Below, in pieces: positions 45,003 through 56,800 of a DNA stretch of 64,000 bases. The position numbers were made by a program, and so were the translations under genes. How positions within the stretch are numbered: the stretch's first letter is position 1; each line of letters opens with the position of its first letter. The notes under the pieces were generated by a model. It ran no database searches, was not told where the DNA came from, and saw nothing but the letters and a program-made list of their open reading frames with translations. The DNA is from Monomorium pharaonis. Lineage: Eukaryota > Arthropoda > Insecta > Hymenoptera > Formicidae. The stretch spans positions 17,645,244-17,709,243 of the forward strand of contig NC_050470.1 in NCBI RefSeq assembly GCF_013373865.1, in the 5' to 3' direction.

Positions 45003-45607
45003 TTACATCCAAAAATCATAATTTTCGTCTATCAGTGGCGACATATTAAATAGACGGCGCAGGTCCCAAACATCTGCCTCACCAAATTGGCCGCATGAAC
45101 AATCGATGACATCTTCATTCTGCACTCTACGGATATCTCTATAATAATGCGTCCAGAATTTTGCCCGAATATTAATAAAACCAGGTATCCTGATGTCATC
45201 CCGATAGATCCATGACTAGAAAAAATTAACAATTTTTAATCTTATAATTTAAAAACTTTTTAAAATATAAATGTCTAAAAACTTACTCGCTCGTCAATTG
45301 CTTCGCGAACAGACAATAATCCTCCTAGAGGGATATTTATTGGAGGACCAGAAAGCGGAATTTCCACGCGTAGCTCGTTGTGAATAATGACGCGCTGGAC
45401 GGGTATCCCATCCACGCACACGTACTAAAAGACCAGAAGAATATAATTAAAAACTTATGCAATTATATATAATTTTGCACACTGCATATGAAAATTACAC
45501 TACTTACACCTGTGGCAGGATATTCAATCCGTATAGCCTGCATTTTTCACGAAGTCTTTCACAGAAATCTGATGCACGATCTGACTGCACCGTCGAGAAG
45601 CAGTAGA
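45003..45607 (-). CDS. Polinton left-end spliced gene (unknown function)
   Basis: Three exons can be joined on the minus strand: 45510-45607, 45287-45424 and 45003-45215. Introns have GT-AG limits (GTGTAAG...TTTTAG and GTAAGT...TTCTAG) and phases agree. Exon 2 reads YVCVDGIPVQRVII..., exon 3 SWIYRDDIRIPGF... with DCSCGQFGEADVWDL, ending DENYDFWM and a TAA at 45003. About 150 residues are seen. The upstream exon with the start codon was not found: the first listed exon starts after TTTAG in phase 1. I recognise no family. Open frames across two introns argue that it is real. Confidence 0.5.
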
Positions 45608-45639
45608 CTAAAGATGTGCGTTACTCTCACTTGAGAGAT

Positions 45640-46320
45640 GAATTTGAAAAAGTCGTGTCAGCTTTGTGGAATTTTTTTTTATCTGCACGCATTCTCATTT
45701 CAAAGCTTTATAATGCTGTCTCGGTTAACGTCTCAGTTAACATCTCGTTCGAAATAAAAACCACATTAAACATTCCAAACTTACATCTATATCTTACATC
45801 TATACATTATCACACTGCATTGTACAGCTATCGAACCGCTACCAAACGACATCACACATCTATTGAACCGCTATTGAACCGTCATTGAACTACTATCAAA
45901 CTACATCATACAGCTATCGAACTGCATCATACGGCTATCAAACTGTATCATACAGCTATAGAACCGTTGTCAAACTGCATTATACAGCTATCGAACCGAT
46001 ATTGAACTGCATCGTACAGCTATCGAACCAATATTGAACTGCATCGTACAGCTATCAAACTGCATCATACAGCTATCGAACCGATATTGAACTATCACTT
46101 GTGAAATAAATTGAAAAAAAGTTGTGTTAGCTTAATATAATTTTTTTCTATCGTACGTGATTTATCAACAAGATCGTCTTATATGAGTTATCTCGGTCAA
46201 CGTCTGAGTCAAAGTGCATATTAAACATATCATATTCCATTTCATACATCTATATATCTTATATCCATTTCATACATCTATATATCTTATATCTTAAATC
46301 TTATATGAGGAAAGGGTAGA
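45640..46320. repeat. Minisatellite and imperfect duplication in Polinton
   Basis: About 45850-46095 is an array of variants of CATACAGCTATCGAACTGCAT with units of 20-30 bp. The flanks 45640-45830 and 46095-46290 resemble each other (CACTTG...AATTTGAAAAAGT, CTCGGTTAACGTCT / CTCGGTCAACGTCT). Non-coding. Confidence 0.7.
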
Positions 46321-46347
46321 AAACATTTTATTGCATTTTATTTTTCT

Positions 46348-46902
46348 TTATTTTGAAAAAATTCCACAATTATTTTGATGTTGTGACCACCAGTTATATA
46401 TTTTAAATACATTTTGTAATTCACAATTCGTAATATGTTTTTCACATCGTATAGTATTACTAACATCTAGATTATTTAAAGATTCAATGTCTTCATAATC
46501 TGCATCCAATGTCTTGATATATATCCCATCATCGGTATCGAGCATGTCCGTCAACCATTCTCGTTTCTGAAGTCCCTTAACGTATATGATAGTATTGCTG
46601 TCATCCGTATTACACACAGCAGATGTAATCAGACGTTTCGCCATGCTGTACGGTATCATCCCGTCTTTCCATTGCAATCCATGATGATATGCAATCAACC
46701 AAGAAGCGCAAGACTTGTCGGATTTTGTAAGAACACGCCATGGCATGGGGCTAGCAAAAATATAATGTGCGAGAACAGTTCCTTTTCTCAGTACCGCTAC
46801 TTCCTTTACGATAAATTTTTTATCGACAATGAATCCTTGCAGATCTACAAATGTCGGTACGATCATTATGAGTAACTTTTCAAGACTGTACTTTAATACC
46901 AA
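46348..46902 (-). CDS. Conserved Polinton protein of unknown function
   Basis: 184 residues, intact; a likelier start is the internal Met of MIVPTFVDLQGFIVDKKFIV (residue 13). Recognisable stretches are KSCASWLIAYHHGLQWKDG, KGLQKREWLTDMLD and NVFKIYNWWSQHQ. I recall this protein as a regular companion of capsid genes in hymenopteran Polintons, without known function. FVDLQGF recalls the first motif of DEDD exonucleases, but that is weak. It lies 3' of the capsid gene on the same strand, and CTGATAAAAA lies just upstream. Confidence 0.65.
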   Translation of the reverse strand: MVLKYSLEKLLIMIVPTFVDLQGFIVDKKFIVKEVAVLRKGTVLAHYIFASPMPWRVLTKSDKSCASWLIAYHHGLQWKDGMIPYSMAKRLITSAVCNTDDSNTIIYVKGLQKREWLTDMLDTDDGIYIKTLDADYEDIESLNNLDVSNTIRCEKHITNCELQNVFKIYNWWSQHQNNCGIFSK

Positions 46903-46928
46903 ATATCTCAGTTTTTATCAGTTTGATG

Positions 46929-48143
46929 TTACATGATTTTGCGCACTACGTTGGACAACGGACAATATTCAATTACACGATCATGTAAAATGAGACAATA
47001 AGCGGTAGTATTCGCAGGAACATTTTCCTTGCAATCAAATTCTATGCGCACATCTACGGTAGCACTCTTGACGGATTCGTTTTGTCGCGAACAGTCAATG
47101 ACTGCAAAAGGTCCTTTTTCCAGAAATATGATTACATTGAGCAGTGTTTCACACTCATATCCATAATAAGATTTACCAAAACGTCGATATATGTCATACA
47201 GAATGCATATATAGATTTACGAAAGTCTAAATTCATATCGTCATACGGATAAAATTCAGAGTTTAGATAAAGTTTTACATTAGTCAAATTACAGTCGTCA
47301 AAGATTGTAACATCTTGAGACATGATATTTTTTCGACCAGTCTGCAATGCGAAGATAACGAAGCGCGGTTTCTCGAGTTGAATTGCAGTTTTAACAGCCC
47401 ATGAATGTTTCGTCGTACTCTGCAGCAAAGGATACTTGTACAGATCCCAGGAGGAAAAACTCATACTTAAACATTGTCCACTCTCCAAAGCTCGCAGCAA
47501 AAATAATTTATTGACTTCGTTTAACGTAACATGCGGCATTCGCCACTGCACTTTAAATAATTCAATTTCCGGTTGAGCCGTAGAATTTCCAACGATAGAA
47601 TTGTTATCGTTGCGCGCTCGTATCAAAATCAATTCATGACAAGCGTTAACAATCACGCGTTTGTAATCTTCGCAAAAGCCTAATAATACACTAAGAGGTA
47701 CGCAAAAGTTGAAGTACCCTTCCGGTAGGTTATACGAAAATTCCCATCCTGCATTCTGCATAATTACTGCTTTGTCATATGACAACGATACATAGTTCTT
47801 GAGAGTGCTGGTTATTCCAACGTTTCTGTTGCGATCAATTTCCAAAAATTCGATAACCGTTGAGTTCATATCGAATTTCATCAAACATAAACGCCACGCA
47901 ATTATTTCCGAGATTTATCTCATCTTTATCCGTATCGTCTTTCTTCTTCACCACCAATCTTCCTTCGACGTAGAGAAAACTTTCACATGGTAACGTGTAT
48001 AAATCCTGCTGTTGTATGGGTATACTTATTTCATCGCTGTATCCAAAAGTGGTGTTGGCGTACGGATTGTACGTATGAGTCTCAATCTTGACGATGCTGT
48101 CGTCAAAGATCGGCTCGCCTCCAATGTTCAAGATGTTAGACAT
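46929..48143 (-). pseudogene. Polinton major capsid protein (double jelly-roll type)
   Basis: About 400 residues over three frames. 47835-48143 starts MSNILNIGGEPIFDDSIV and reaches YELNGYRIFGN. 47132-47884 carries FNFCVPLSVLLGFCEDYKR, LFKVQWRMPHVTLNEVNKL and FALQTGRKN. The C-terminal part (to the stop at 46929) includes FAVIDCSRQNESVK and CLILHDRVIEYCPLSNVVRK. I recognise these as the conserved capsid protein of insect Polintons; the fold is predicted to form virus-like shells. Two frameshifts (near 47880 and 47140) break it. Confidence 0.8.
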
Positions 48144-48327
48144 CTTAGATATTTCGTACGACGAATCTCAATGATTTTAAAAATTCAACGTTTGACGCGG
48201 AGAGTTTCTTTTTATCAGACGATCGAATATTTTTAACTGTCGTACAATTTATGTCACACGGCCGAATATTCTTGATTGGTGTAAAAATTGCGTCCTTCAC
48301 CTGCTCATTCAACACGAGCATCTCACG

Positions 48328-49080
48328 TTATCGTCTTCGTACGTGTAATCTAACGGTAATCTCCTCTCCACGAAAATCGAATAATTGACCGTCCTGATCC
48401 ACAATGCGAATCGTCAAATCAGTAATGCTCCGTGCGACGATTGGAAGGTAAATGATCTGTGCAGGCGTTTCCGATATCTTATATCCTGGTGGTACCCTCG
48501 GCGAAAATTCATGTATTGTGTGTACGCACTTGTCGTTGCTGTACGCACCCGCAGTCACGTTACATTCTATGCGAATAATGTTTACGTTTATGATATTTAT
48601 AGGTGCATCCGATTCATGCCACATTCGCGATTCAAAAATACGTCGCGATGAAAATCCCAACAGCGATCCAACGTTGTTAGGTTTAAAGAAATTTATCTGA
48701 CAAGCACACATAATTTCACTCTTCATTGTATTATTGTTAGCACGAATCATCACCAGATATTCGCTCTCTTCTTCAACTTCTTTGTGAAACGTTCTCTTTT
48801 CCACAACATCAGGATGAGATTGTAAAATTGTGCGTTTCAAATATCTATCTATATCACGCAATTCATACGATCCTTCGGGAATTGTAACTTCCTTGTCGTC
48901 TTTGTCATAATAAAATTTGTTATTCGACGAATTTACATTAGGTATGGTATAGTATGTTTCAAAATTTGTGAGACCGAGCTCGTAATCGCCATCGCTCAAA
49001 TCTACGGCTGGAAAATAGCTTACCGCGAGGATGCTACTCTTGCCAGTTAGCGTAAACGTCAGTGACAGGTTGAAACGAAT
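48328..49080 (-). pseudogene. Polinton minor capsid (penton-like) protein
   Basis: Open frame 48328-48999 ([19 protein letters not shown] to [13 protein letters not shown], 223 residues) extends upstream in frame through [17 protein letters not shown] to about 49080 without an ATG, so the start was lost or is non-standard. Typical features are [13 protein letters not shown] and [14 protein letters not shown]. By position and sequence this is the penton-type jelly-roll protein that pairs with the major capsid protein. It follows the protease gene closely on the same strand. Confidence 0.72.
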
Positions 49081-49101
49081 ACTGAGTTAAATTGCACAAT
49101 G

Positions 49102-49473
49102 TTAGCCTTTAAATTGATTACTAACTGTTTGAAGAAAACGCAGACATAGTTGGCCGCAGTTGCTTTGATCATAACGTTGATAAGGCGTGTGATTGTACTC
49201 GATCCGCGTTACATCTGAATATTGCACCAGTTCTTTCGGTGGTCTAAGATTGCCGAAACTATCAAAGTATATAGCGCGATTTCCTCTCTTTGCGTATGCC
49301 ACTCAGTGTGTACCTGATCCTTCAGCGTTATCTAAATTTACAATACCGCTCTCGTTTCGATATGCTCCAGCCGTTGGTAATGCTGTACGCATAAAAATTC
49401 CTCTAAAGTGTGGAATGCTCATACGTTTCGCTAACTGTAATAATTGTATGTTGGTAGTTGCACCTTTTGGCAT
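49102..49473 (-). pseudogene. Polinton adenain-like cysteine protease
   Basis: Starts MPKGATTNIQLLQLAKR at 49473; its ATG lies two bases past the stop of the preceding gene. The catalytic His is in GTH, Asp in IYFDSFGNL and Cys in SNCGQLCLRFLQT, the order of adenovirus-type/Ulp1 proteases that mature capsids. A TGA at 49303 stands where the family has Trp after GTH, splitting the gene into two frames with no shift. About 123 residues, slightly short. Confidence 0.85.
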
Positions 49474-49474
49474 T

Positions 49475-50187
49475 TTAAACGTCTTTTTGACGTTTTTTTT
49501 TCCTCGACACTCCTTGTCCACGCTTATATGGAGCGAGATAAACTCCATGACCTTCCATGACACGATTATGACGTTTCAATTCGTTCAGCTGACGCTGCGC
49601 TGCCTTGTTATCATTCACAGCCTTCGCAACTCCCGCTGCTCCACCGACCCGAGAACACCCAACAGCGGTAGAATGGGTAAAACACCACCGCGTTTCGCTA
49701 CCGGAAGTATTCGTTTACTCGTTCTCGGAAGTATTCGTTTACTCGCTCTCTTCTTTTTATCACTTTTTTTCTTTTTCAAACCGATTTTCGTCTTAGTTTT
49801 CATAGCTGCCCAAACGGCTGCTGCAGCAGCTCTTTCTCCGAAAGTCGAATCGTTCGTTGTAATGCGTTTTCGCGCTTCCGCAGCGAGTATATTATCAGCT
49901 GCGTGTCTATCGGTGAGTTCGTTGCTCCGGGAGTATGCAATGTCGTGTTCGCGACACGCCGCGTCCAACGGATTAATACCCCGATCATCTCTGGCCAATC
50001 GCTTTTTCAGCCTAGTACCTGGACCGCAAAATTGATATCCTGGTATGTGCAGTTCGAAAGGAAGCGCATTTATCACACGATTTAACAAACCGCGACCTAC
50101 CGCTGGCATTCGCGACAATTCTTTATCAACGGTGCGGGGCCGTCGATGTGCGTCTGATGCAACGATTGATTGTAATGTTCGTAGCAA
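49475..50187 (-). pseudogene. Polinton minor capsid protein with phospholipase A2-like domain
   Basis: The domain is clear: LPFELHIPGYQFCGPGT (calcium loop), then NPLDAACREHDIAYS, which carries the HD catalytic pair of parvovirus VP1-type PLA2. It continues with RHAADNILAAEARKRI and a K-rich nuclear-localisation-like tract (KKKKSDKKKRASKR). After a shift near 49640 the C-terminus continues (NDNKAAQRQLNELKRH) to a TAA at 49475. In viruses with this domain it helps membrane escape; here it implies a virus-like entry step in the element's past. The N-terminus may extend into the overlapping upstream frame. Confidence 0.83.
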
Positions 50188-50357
50188 CGACGATGGCTTC
50201 GAATCTTCGTATCAGTCTTTATATGTTCCGGAAGCCTGTCCCACACGTGTTCGATATAATTGCTACACACGCGTAGCAGAATAGGTTTCGACACGAATTC
50301 TAACTGCTCAGCACTCAAATCGAGTATATCGGAGGGATGTGACAATATGAGAAACAT
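50097..50357 (-). CDS. Polinton ORF overlapping the PLA2 gene start
   Basis: 86 residues, MFLILSHPSDILDLSAEQLEFVSKP..., with a Cys/His-containing end (CRECQR). It overlaps the next gene by 90 bp in another frame. It may be the true N-terminal half of the PLA2 capsid gene displaced by a frameshift, or a small separate gene. Confidence 0.5.
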   Translation of the reverse strand: MFLILSHPSDILDLSAEQLEFVSKPILLRVCSNYIEHVWDRLPEHIKTDTKIRSHRRCYEHYNQSLHQTHIDGPAPLIKNCRECQR

Positions 50358-50390
50358 TTTACATACTGAACAATTTTGCTCGGTGCGTCT

Positions 50391-50434
50391 CTATAAATAG
50401 ATCGATCTTATTAATTTTTGTCAGTTTTTATCAG
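50391..50434 (+). promoter_or_regulatory. TATA box and initiator of the ATPase gene
   Basis: CTATAAATAG at 50391-50400 and TCAGTT at 50421, spaced 30 bp, matching an arthropod TATA-Inr promoter. It lies between divergent genes (start codons at 50357 minus and 50453 plus). Confidence 0.6.
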
Positions 50435-50452
50435 AGCATAGAGGGAGAAAAT

Positions 50453-51142
50453 ATGCGGTTCGTACAACATTCACCAGCGATTAAAGTAACAAATTTCGAT
50501 GACAGAATAATGTCCGAAAGAAAAATACGGAGGCATGGAAACATGTTGCCGAGTTCTATACGTGGTATAATTTGCGGTCCGTCAAATTGTGGCAAGAGAA
50601 ACGTATTAATAAGCTTGTTGGAAAGTCCGCATGGAGTACGTTTTGAGAACGTGTGTGTGTACTCGAAATCATTACAACAACCGAAATATCAATATTTGGA
50701 AAATTTATTGACACCGATTGAAGAAGTTAGTTATTTTGCATTCTCCAATAACTGTGATGTCATTCAGCCGAGTGAAGCGCTTCCGAATTCCATTTTTATC
50801 TTTGATGACGTGGCGTGTGATAAGCAAGATACGATAAGAGACTACTTTGCAATGGGACGACACGTGGATGTCGACTGCTTCTATCACTGTCAGACGTATG
50901 CAAAGATACCGAAACATCTTATACGCGACAATGCGAATTTGCTAATTTTATTCAAGCAGGATGGTACCAATCTAAAACATGCGTACAACGATCATATAAA
51001 TACCGACATGTCTTATGAGGATTTTAGCAATTTATGTCATACTTGTTAGCAACAAAAGTATGGATTTTTAGTGATAAATAAGAATAGCGCACTCGCCGAT
51101 GGACGATATCGAAAAGGATTTAATGACTTCGCAATACCATAA
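50453..51142 (+). pseudogene. Polinton packaging ATPase (FtsK/HerA, A32-like)
   Basis: Walker A is CGPSNCGKRN (residues 41-50; Arg replaces the usual Thr/Ser after GK) and Walker B is IFIFDDVA (residues 112-119). The middle has YFAMGRHVDVDCFYHCQTYAKIPKHL, as in A32-type ATPases that pump DNA into capsids. A TAG at 51047 interrupts the frame, which then reads on to NSALADGRYRKGFNDFAIP and a TAA at 51140. The Walker A change and the stop suggest loss of function. Confidence 0.87.
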
Positions 51143-51188
51143 AGCAGTTAGTTGTTTTTGATACGTTGACCAAGTAGCGTTTCTCAAC

Positions 51189-52252
51189 ATGGATAACACA
51201 GATAACAGTATGAATTGTGAGAAGATTGTGAAAGAGATTGCGAAAACGAGTGATTCAATTCGCAAAAAATATTGCGCTTTGAAAGCGGGTAAAGTGCAAG
51301 AAGAGATGGCGTTGGAGAGACACTTTAAGCCCATTGTCGAACCATTAAAACAGATTGTTGAAAACACCGTTGGTGATGTATCAGATCCGATTAAGAATGA
51401 AACGTTCTTTTCGGGGGAAGACGAATACTCAAAACCAAAACCGAAACGAAAGCGATTAAATGCTTCGCTTAACAATTCTATAATGACCTCTACTCCTGTT
51501 AAAAAAATGAGACGATCAAAAACTGTACCAACTAATTTGAATGAAACATCGCAAATACTACATGATAGTGATTTATCGTACAGTCATATACCTTCCGTCG
51601 AAGACGTTTTTGAAATAGCAGCCAATGAACCGCTTGTGACGTCTATTCGAAAACAGTTGGAAACGCGAGAGGGACGTGAAAAGTTGTACATGCACTATGG
51701 TCCATTAGGTCAAAAATATATGGGGTCTGTTCTGAGCGGTAAAAAACCAGTCATCATAGATACTGTTTACGGAGTTTATTTCACCGACTTTGGAACGATG
51801 CTCGGCGATAAACGCATCGACATAAGAATGATAACATAGTTATAGATGGTAAAATATACACGGGAACGCCTGGTCTGTACGGATTAATTTTCATGAAAAT
51901 GCCCAACATGTATACAAATAATGACCTGCAAAATTATAAAAACATTCTATTGGTGACAAATGCATATAGACGCGGACATATTGCACATAATCAAGTAATG
52001 GGCAACAAAGGGTCTAAATATAAAAATATAATTGCACCCTTAGTAACAGACGCAAAAGTTGGACAAGGTTTATCAAGCGCTATTACATTAAATGATAACA
52101 AGATCGATTATGTTCATTGGGATGATCCCAACGAGCTTGTGGATCGCCTTCGATTGCTCGAGGCCTCACACCAGGCAGGGCACAATGCTCACGACAACGA
52201 GATTCTATCAATTATTGAGGAACTTCGCGAAACTGGTTTTATTATAAATTAA
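51189..52252 (+). pseudogene. Conserved Polinton protein (DUF8207-like)
   Basis: The first frame (216 aa) has an N-terminal helix, a basic KPKPKRKR tract and a core GPLGQKYMGSVLSGKK. After a frame change near 51840 the second frame continues with YTGTPGLYGLIF, NQVMGNKGSKYKNII and LNDNKIDYVHWDDPNELVDRL. I know this product as a standard insect Polinton core gene of unknown role, recently named DUF8207 (from memory). Confidence 0.75.
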
Positions 52253-52287
52253 AACTGCGTGAAACAAATCATTTAGTCAACATCGAA

Positions 52288-52629
52288 ATGTCAATCAACA
52301 AGTTTGGAACATCACTCGGAAGAGGTGGTGCGGAACCATATTATCAATGGAGCGGATTAGTCAGAAATTACGTGCGCGATAACGCTCTTTGCATGGTTGT
52401 CACCGATTTTGATGCAAAGTCGCGCAAGATTCGACGTTTAGCGTTAGCTGTAGACGATAGTGATGCAGCCAATAAACGATACGTGCAACAAACTGTGAAA
52501 ATTTTAAAGGATCGACAGGATGAAATCGAGAGGAAGATTGAGACACTTCAAAGTAAGGTTGAAATTACAGCTCATATGCTAAACGAGATTCAAAGACAGC
52601 TCGACGCAGTAACTCATCGTGCAGAGTAA
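52288..52629 (+). CDS. Polinton fibre-like coiled-coil protein
   Basis: 113 residues, intact. Starts MSINKFGTSLGRGG, then DDSDAANKRYVQQT, a motif common at the start of tail-fibre repeats, and ends in a heptad coiled coil (LKDRQDEIERKIETLQSKVE). Possibly a virion surface or trimerisation protein. Tightly spaced (35 bp) after the preceding gene. Confidence 0.6.
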   Translation: MSINKFGTSLGRGGAEPYYQWSGLVRNYVRDNALCMVVTDFDAKSRKIRRLALAVDDSDAANKRYVQQTVKILKDRQDEIERKIETLQSKVEITAHMLNEIQRQLDAVTHRAE

Positions 52630-52679
52630 AAAAGCTAGTACGTTGAATATATGCACCATTTACATGTCATACTCTGAAC

Positions 52680-53603
52680 ATGTCTGAGAAACAATTGCTG
52701 GTTGAGGAGTTGCATGCTCCGGCGAGAAGAAATTTTCCTCGAAGACGCGTCATAGTTCATGGATACGATGACATGTGGCAGGCGGATGTGGTTGAGATGC
52801 GTCCTTACACACGATTTAACCGAGGTTATCACTACATACTCACCGTTATCGATGTGCTGAGCAAGCATGCATGGGCTGTGCCGCTGAAGGCCAAGAGTGG
52901 TAGCGAAGTTGCTATTGCGATTGCAAAGATAATTCGGAAAGATGGAAGATGTCCGAAAAATTTGCAAACAGACAAAGGAAAGGAATTTTATAACACCAAC
53001 GTGCAGAAACAATCAAAAAAACATAATATCAATCATTATTCTACATACTCTATAATGAAAGTATCAGTTGTCGAACGCTTTAACCGAACATTAAAAAACG
53101 TCATGTGGAAACAATTTACACTCAATGGAAATTATAGATGGATTGATTTGCTGCCGCATCTCATGTCAGAGTACAATGCACGAAAGCATCGAACTACCGG
53201 CATGCGACCCATCGATGTTACGCCTGCAATTGCTAAAAAACTCTTAACCACGGTGTATAGTCACATAAAAATTGCGGCACCCGCGCGATTTAAAGTTGGT
53301 GATTCGGTGCGCGTCAGCAAATTCAAAACTGTTTTTGAGAAGGGTTATACACCAAATTGGACTACGGAGATATTTAAAATTATTAAAGTACAGCGTACCA
53401 ATCCTGTGACATATGTACTGGAAGATTCCTGTGGAAAATCTATCGCTGGAAGATTTTACGAATATGAGCTGCAGCGTGTTGCAAATCCTGACGTGTATCT
53501 TGTTGAAAAAATATTGCGCAGAAAAGGAGATGAGATTTATGTCAAGTGGCTGGGATTCGATGGATCGCATAATTCATGGATACATAAAAACACTGTTATT
53601 TAA
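52680..53603 (+). CDS. Polinton integrase with chromodomain
   Basis: 307 residues, intact frame. Catalytic triad: WQADVVEM (Asp, residue 38), LQTDKGKEF (Asp, residue 98) and VVERFNRTLK (Glu, residue 130), as in rve/DDE integrases. C-terminal KVGDSVRVSKFKTVF is the SH3-like part; residues 265-300 (VYLVEKILRRKGDEIYVKWLGF) form a chromodomain that can steer insertion to marked chromatin. Compared with relatives the N-terminal zinc domain is absent or short. Best preserved gene of the element. Confidence 0.9.
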   Translation: MSEKQLLVEELHAPARRNFPRRRVIVHGYDDMWQADVVEMRPYTRFNRGYHYILTVIDVLSKHAWAVPLKAKSGSEVAIAIAKIIRKDGRCPKNLQTDKGKEFYNTNVQKQSKKHNINHYSTYSIMKVSVVERFNRTLKNVMWKQFTLNGNYRWIDLLPHLMSEYNARKHRTTGMRPIDVTPAIAKKLLTTVYSHIKIAAPARFKVGDSVRVSKFKTVFEKGYTPNWTTEIFKIIKVQRTNPVTYVLEDSCGKSIAGRFYEYELQRVANPDVYLVEKILRRKGDEIYVKWLGFDGSHNSWIHKNTVI

Positions 53604-53806
53604 TCCAATAAAAATTGTTTTTATTATATTCACATAAAAGTACAATTTAACCAAATACATTATTATATTAATTTTATATTATGTGAGATTTCTTTATCAT
53701 CCTTCCTTAATACATTTTTATTAATACATGTTTTTTAACATAAAAATATATATAATTATTTTTAATGTAAAATGTGTAATTTAAAAGCTATATAATGTTA
53801 AAGATA

Positions 53807-56800
53807 TTATAGTGGTATTCGATAATGTCCCCACGGTAACGTTTCAACTGAATCGGGTATAAGGTATCTCTTGTCATCATATGGACTTAGAGCGATTTTC
53901 GTTTCGGACACCGTATATACTTTATGTAGCTTGGATCTTATGCATGATTGGCTACGCGTCATCTCGATCTCATCTCTCAAACACTGGGTATAATCATCAA
54001 ATGTTCGCGCTACTACATTATTCTTGACACCTTTCGCCTTTTTAGTGTCCTTCTTTCCATCTACCTTTAACGCATACATCTTTGCTCTAAGTCCAACGAA
54101 CTCAGTCATTATCACGCCATTATTCTCATCTTTCATCAAACCTGGAACTTTTTTATTCTCGAGAGGCATACCGTACGCGTTGTCGACCGGATAATCGCTC
54201 GTGTCGAACCTAGCAATATCACGTTTCATCGCCTCGTAAATATCCTCGCACTCGACGAGGTATATGAGACTGTCGGTGTCGGTATACATGACTCTACATT
54301 TGTCACGATACAGAGGTAGCATGTACTCGTGGTGAAATTCATATAGACACGTCTTAGAAATATCTAGGATACACATGCCTACGTAAATCGACTTATATAA
54401 TTTCACCTCGAGTTTTCTAAGTTCAACGGCGATTAAATTTTCTGCAAAAATACTTCGACTATGAAAATTTGGTTTCGCGATCATTGTCTCCGCACCATAC
54501 CGCCCCACCCATTTTGTCAACAACTTAACGTCAACATGATTGCGCACATTCTCCATGGTTTTACCAAACACCGCATTATTCATTAATTTATACAAGTTTT
54601 TTTCGAAATCATTTTTGGCGAGTGTCCGGAATCGTGTATTTAACTCTATGTATTTACAGAGCCATGGAGATTGTGCGAATTGTAATATACGGTGTATCTT
54701 TGCGATACGAAGACCGTGACGCATGCACTGCTGCAGGTTGCGGTAATGTATGACGTAACGTTCCTTATCATACAGCGTAGCGAGAAGTTTACATTCACGC
54801 TTGCCTGGCGGTTTATCGCGTGTTGGGCAGAAAGATAGGTCTGCGTGCTCGTCGTGAAGGTCTCGGGGATACTCGAGATCAACTTCGAGAATGTAGGTGA
54901 ATCAGCAGCGATCGCATTTATGTCAAAATTCGAGACTTCGATCCATTGAAATTCCCCATATGGCAGCGGCTGACACATCGCCCAACCATACAAATTATTA
55001 ACGTCAAAATACATAAGATATGAAGATGGTTTTGATGGGTCGTACGTCTGCATGTATTTGTTGTTAGCCTGTGCATATCTGCCTGAACATTGACTGAGAC
55101 CGCCGCGTATACCGCGTTCGATGAACATTACCATGTCAATGTCAGTAAGCATTTCGAAAGTAATTTTTGTATATTTTAACATAGCGTCCCACGTGTATCC
55201 GGGGAGAGTGTAATAATGTGCTGGATCGAGACCGTAACTTTCTAAGCATTTATCGCGAAAATTTTCAAAAATGTCAGCTAACAATAACACATCCGTTTTC
55301 AAATATAGATCGCTGTATTCACCCAACGTTCGAACGGAGAATCGCTTCCAGACATTCTCAGCGTGCATGTAATCGCTCTCGGATACAGTATCAGAGGTCA
55401 GGGAACTGAAAAATGATTCGTGCGGCGGTAAACACGTGTCCTGCAGCTTGTTCACGCAGTCAACGTACTCATACGGAAATACACCTTTTCGTGTCAATAA
55501 ATCAAAATCCTCGTTAGATAAGTGTAAAAATTTAGAACGTACAATTTTTAATTTTTCTTTGCCTAGAAATGATGCCAATTTTTCGAGACTAGTATTTAAA
55601 AATTTATATAAATCTATGAACCGTAGTTTTATGTAATTGTGTGGATCTAATTTATCGGCTGTGTCTACATGTTTTGTAAAAGAAATATAGTTTTTTTTCG
55701 TGATGGGAAGTACGTCGGTCTTCCCTTTGAAGGCACTGGCTATTTCCTTAATAATGAAATGCGAATCGTATCCAGATAAGTTATGAAAAATAATTGGCAT
55801 GTATGATGCATTTCGATAATTTAAATTACAGAGAGAATGTGCAGGACCGCGGTAACGACCAGTCAAATGACAATGATCGCGCACCCGCGTATCATCCGAC
55901 ACGAATGGCTTATCGCAGATATGACACCGCGTCGCGCTATGGTATGCCTCCAATTGTTCCACCGATAACGTTTCCATGGGGATATTAGTTGATAAACGAG
56001 TCTTAACATTATACGCTAATTCTTCTAGTTGTTTAGTGAACCACGCGACGCAATCTTTATCGCGACGAAATCGGTACGTGGATAACGTGTCGTCGTATGA
56101 GCATCGCACGTAATACCCGATGCTGAATACCTCATGTTGTTGATATGTGTACGACGCTTGCTCTGTATGTTGCGTCTTCCGCAGCACTCGAGGTCCGCGT
56201 AGACGATATAGGGCACTCGTTCCTTGTGGTTTATATTCCGGAAATTCAACCACTTGTCGTCTTCGGCAGGCAATGTGATAGCGCAGTCGTTCATCCTCTG
56301 ACAGTCTACAGCGTGTGATTGCAACCTCTCGCATGATGAAAAATAGTGCAAGCACCTGTAAAAATAATTTTAAAAAATTTAATTATTTATTTTGCTAGAT
56401 CATAAAACTATTTTTTACATAAGAATATAGTATACATACCGATCGCAAATGTATTTATTGTGCTCCTTTTTACTCAGTTGGGAGCCGATGAGGCGGGGCA
56501 GATTTTTTATCCACACAAAGTGGCCCATGCTGTCTTCATGCGGATTTTGCACGTATAATAAATTGACATGCTTCTCTTTCTTGTCATTGGAGAGCCGCAG
56601 CGGAAGAATCTTTAGCATTGCCATTTCCTTTTTCATCCCGTAGACGTTGATCGATATATTGTTAAGACTCTCAAATTTTCCAATGTCCTTTACTGTAACG
56701 GGAAACGCAATGTCATCAAACTTTAGGACTGTTGTATAATGTGGATATGACGATTCCAATCCTGATTCTTTCAGCAGGATGTAGAGCGGCGACCACTGAC

